The notes beneath the pieces are model-generated. The model was given only the letters and a program-made list of their open reading frames with translations, ran no database searches and was not told where the DNA came from. A stretch of DNA of 14,836 bases from UBA7672 sp964529555 (GTDB lineage Bacteria; Pseudomonadota; Alphaproteobacteria; Caulobacterales; Hyphomonadaceae), in the NCBI GenBank assembly GCA_964529555.1, contig CAZGWV010000077.1, positions 1 to 14,836 on the forward strand. The letters are read 5' to 3'. Both the position numbers and the translations under genes were made by a program. Shown here in pieces: positions 13,323 through 14,836 of this stretch. Every line of letters begins with the position of its first letter. The first letter of the stretch is position 1.

Positions 13323-14636
13323 TCACACGGCGGCCCTGAACGGTTCGGGCTGGTCTCCCTCGGGGTCGGCTTCGCCATGCGAGACGACGGTGGCGGCCAC
13401 GAGGTCGCCCGCCACGTTCAGCGTCGTGCGGCACATGTCCAGGAAGCGATCGACGCCGAGGATCAGCGCGATGCCCTCGGGCGGCACGCCCACCATGCCG
13501 AGGATCATCGCCACCACGGGCAGCGAGCCCGCCGGCACGCCCGCCGTCCCGATGCCGCCGAGGATGCAGACCAGCATGACGGTCAGCTGCTGCAGGAGGT
13601 CAAGCTGGACGCCGAAGAACTGGGCGAGAAACAGCACGGCGACGCCTTCGAACAGGGCGGTTCCGTTCTGGTTGGCCGTGGCGCCGACGGTCAGCACGAA
13701 ACGGCTGATCTTGCGGGGCAGGTTGAGATCGTCCTCGGCGCAGCGCAGGGCGACCGGCAACGTCGCGTTGGAAGAGGCGGTGGAGAACGCCACCACCATC
13801 GGCTCGCGAATCTTCCTGAAGAACACGATCGGGGACATCCGCCCGAAGACCCAGACCAGTGTCGGGTAGACGACGAACATGTGGATAGCCATCGCGCCGA
13901 TGGCGACGGCGACGAAGCCCGCCAGCTTTTCAAGCAGAGCCCAGCCGAAAAGCGCCGAGAGGTTGAACATGAGGCATGCGACGGCGATCGGCGCCAGTTT
14001 GATCACGAGGTTGATGAGCTTCATCATCACCTCGAACAGGCCGCCGATGGCTTCCTGCAGCCGGTCGGTCGCCGGGCTCTTGGCCAGCACGAGGCCGATG
14101 CCGAAGAAGATGGCGAACACCATCAGCGGCAGGATCTGGTTGGCGGCGGCGGCGGCGAAGGCGTTATCGGGAACGAGGCCCAGGAAGAACTGGCCAAGGT
14201 CAACGCTCTTGGGCGACCCCTCGACGATGGACGCCGCGCGGCCGGAGCCCTGCGCCAACATCTCCTGCGCGACCTGCGGGTCGATGCCGACGCCGGGCTT
14301 GAAGACGTTGGTCATTACGAGACCGATGACGACGGCCGCAGCCGAGATCATGATCGTGAAGAGCAGCGTCTTGAGGCCGACACGGCCAAGCGATCCGAGG
14401 TCGCCCATTTCGGCCACGCCCATGACGATGGCCGAGAACAGCAGCGGGATGACCAGCATGAACAGCAGGCGCAGGAAGATCTGGCCGGCGACGCCGGTGA
14501 TCCCGGTGACGGTCTGGACCCATGCGGCGTCCGGCCCCACGGCGATGTTGACCCATAGCCCGAGCCCGAGGCCCAGCGCGAATCCCACGAGCATGAGGAC
14601 GTGCAGGGCGGGCCCCTTGCGAGTTGACGCTGTCAT
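13323..14636 (-). CDS. Dicarboxylate/amino acid:cation symporter (DAACS family)
   Basis: A 437-residue inner-membrane secondary transporter of the GltP/DctA family, which couples uptake of acidic amino acids or dicarboxylates to Na+ or H+. Many hydrophobic segments are visible from about residue 11 on. Hairpin 1 has FSTASSNATLP (284-294). The TM7 motif reads ANQNGTA (321-327) instead of the usual NMDGT. Hairpin 2 has GIGTAGVPAG (361-370). The TM8 motif GVDRFLDMCRTTLNVAGD (394-411) keeps the residues equivalent to GltPh D390, D394, R397, N401 and D405. The retained arginine fits an acidic substrate. The ATG at 14634-14636 has GGAG 5 nt upstream. It is transcribed alone toward the RAYT pseudogene, with only 17 bp between the two stop codons. 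The substrate cannot be named from sequence. Confidence 0.93.
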   Translation of the reverse strand: MTASTRKGPALHVLMLVGFALGLGLGLWVNIAVGPDAAWVQTVTGITGVAGQIFLRLLFMLVIPLLFSAIVMGVAEMGDLGSLGRVGLKTLLFTIMISAAAVVIGLVMTNVFKPGVGIDPQVAQEMLAQGSGRAASIVEGSPKSVDLGQFFLGLVPDNAFAAAAANQILPLMVFAIFFGIGLVLAKSPATDRLQEAIGGLFEVMMKLINLVIKLAPIAVACLMFNLSALFGWALLEKLAGFVAVAIGAMAIHMFVVYPTLVWVFGRMSPIVFFRKIREPMVVAFSTASSNATLPVALRCAEDDLNLPRKISRFVLTVGATANQNGTALFEGVAVLFLAQFFGVQLDLLQQLTVMLVCILGGIGTAGVPAGSLPVVAMILGMVGVPPEGIALILGVDRFLDMCRTTLNVAGDLVAATVVSHGEADPEGDQPEPFRAAV

Positions 14637-14836
14637 CTTGTCTCCGAGGATCTGGCGGCCCGGCGGGGCGTCGTCGGGGGCGAGACGAACCGCGATGCGC
14701 GAATCGTCCTTGCGTTTTTCGCCTTCGATGTTCGCCGGTTGCGGCTGCGGCTCCAGTCGCGCGGCGAGATCTCTGTCCCGAAATTCATGTGACTGGTCTA
14801 CGCTGCAGTGCCGCGCCGGGTCCAGCGCTTCCTAAG

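Noticed and set aside
14637..14836. Upstream region of the symporter, searched for promoter or another gene on either strand
   Set aside because: No convincing -35/-10 pair, hairpin or coding pattern; only the ribosome binding site next to the ATG is clear.

Overview
The window (14,836 bp, high GC) looks chromosomal and alphaproteobacterial. The main evidence is the run tlpA-like / argH / lptM-like lipoprotein / lysA / TIGR02302 (DUF4175) protein. That neighbourhood, and the TIGR02302 family itself, are typical of Alphaproteobacteria. A Caulobacterales/Hyphomonadaceae-type host is a guess, not something the sequence proves.

Layout. (1) 17-6522, minus strand, read right to left: argH (arginine synthesis), an LptM-like lipoprotein, a second small lipoprotein, lysA (lysine synthesis) and a large membrane-anchored TIGR02302 protein with a Gln/Gly-rich tract. 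A pair of inverted REP-like hairpins lies between argH and lptM, and one of them supplies the argH stop codon. (2) 6521-7177, plus strand: a TlpA-like thioredoxin-fold lipoprotein whose start codon overlaps the divergent argH start codon. (3) 7344-9963, plus strand: two tandem, closely related exported proteins of no family I can name. Each has a short leader hairpin with the same loop just before a strong ribosome binding site. Each is followed about 40-47 nt after its stop by a copy of a ~124-bp inverted-repeat element, and the two copies are in opposite orientation. (4) 10078-12603, minus strand: four genes joined by three successive ATGA stop/start overlaps. They are a class IV aminotransferase-like protein, a SUKH (SMI1/KNR4) protein, a sulfotransferase-like protein and a DUF3601-type protein. 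The aminotransferase-like protein lacks both the Schiff-base lysine and the PLP-contacting glutamate by motif alignment. (5) 12609-13305: a frameshifted REP-associated tyrosine transposase (RAYT) bracketed by perfect 23-bp inverted REP hairpins. One of these sits 10 nt from the start codon of the four-gene operon. (6) 13323-14636, minus strand: a dicarboxylate/amino-acid:cation symporter.

Regions 1, 2 and 6 are ordinary housekeeping. The unusual parts are the four-gene coupled operon with a catalytically altered PLP-fold protein, the tandem exported paralogues with matching leaders and inverted-repeat tails, and two independent REP-like systems. No tRNA, rRNA or CRISPR was seen. The last 200 bp (14637-14836), upstream of the symporter, hold no gene or clear promoter that I can support. 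All alignments and identities were judged by eye; nothing was searched or folded by computer.
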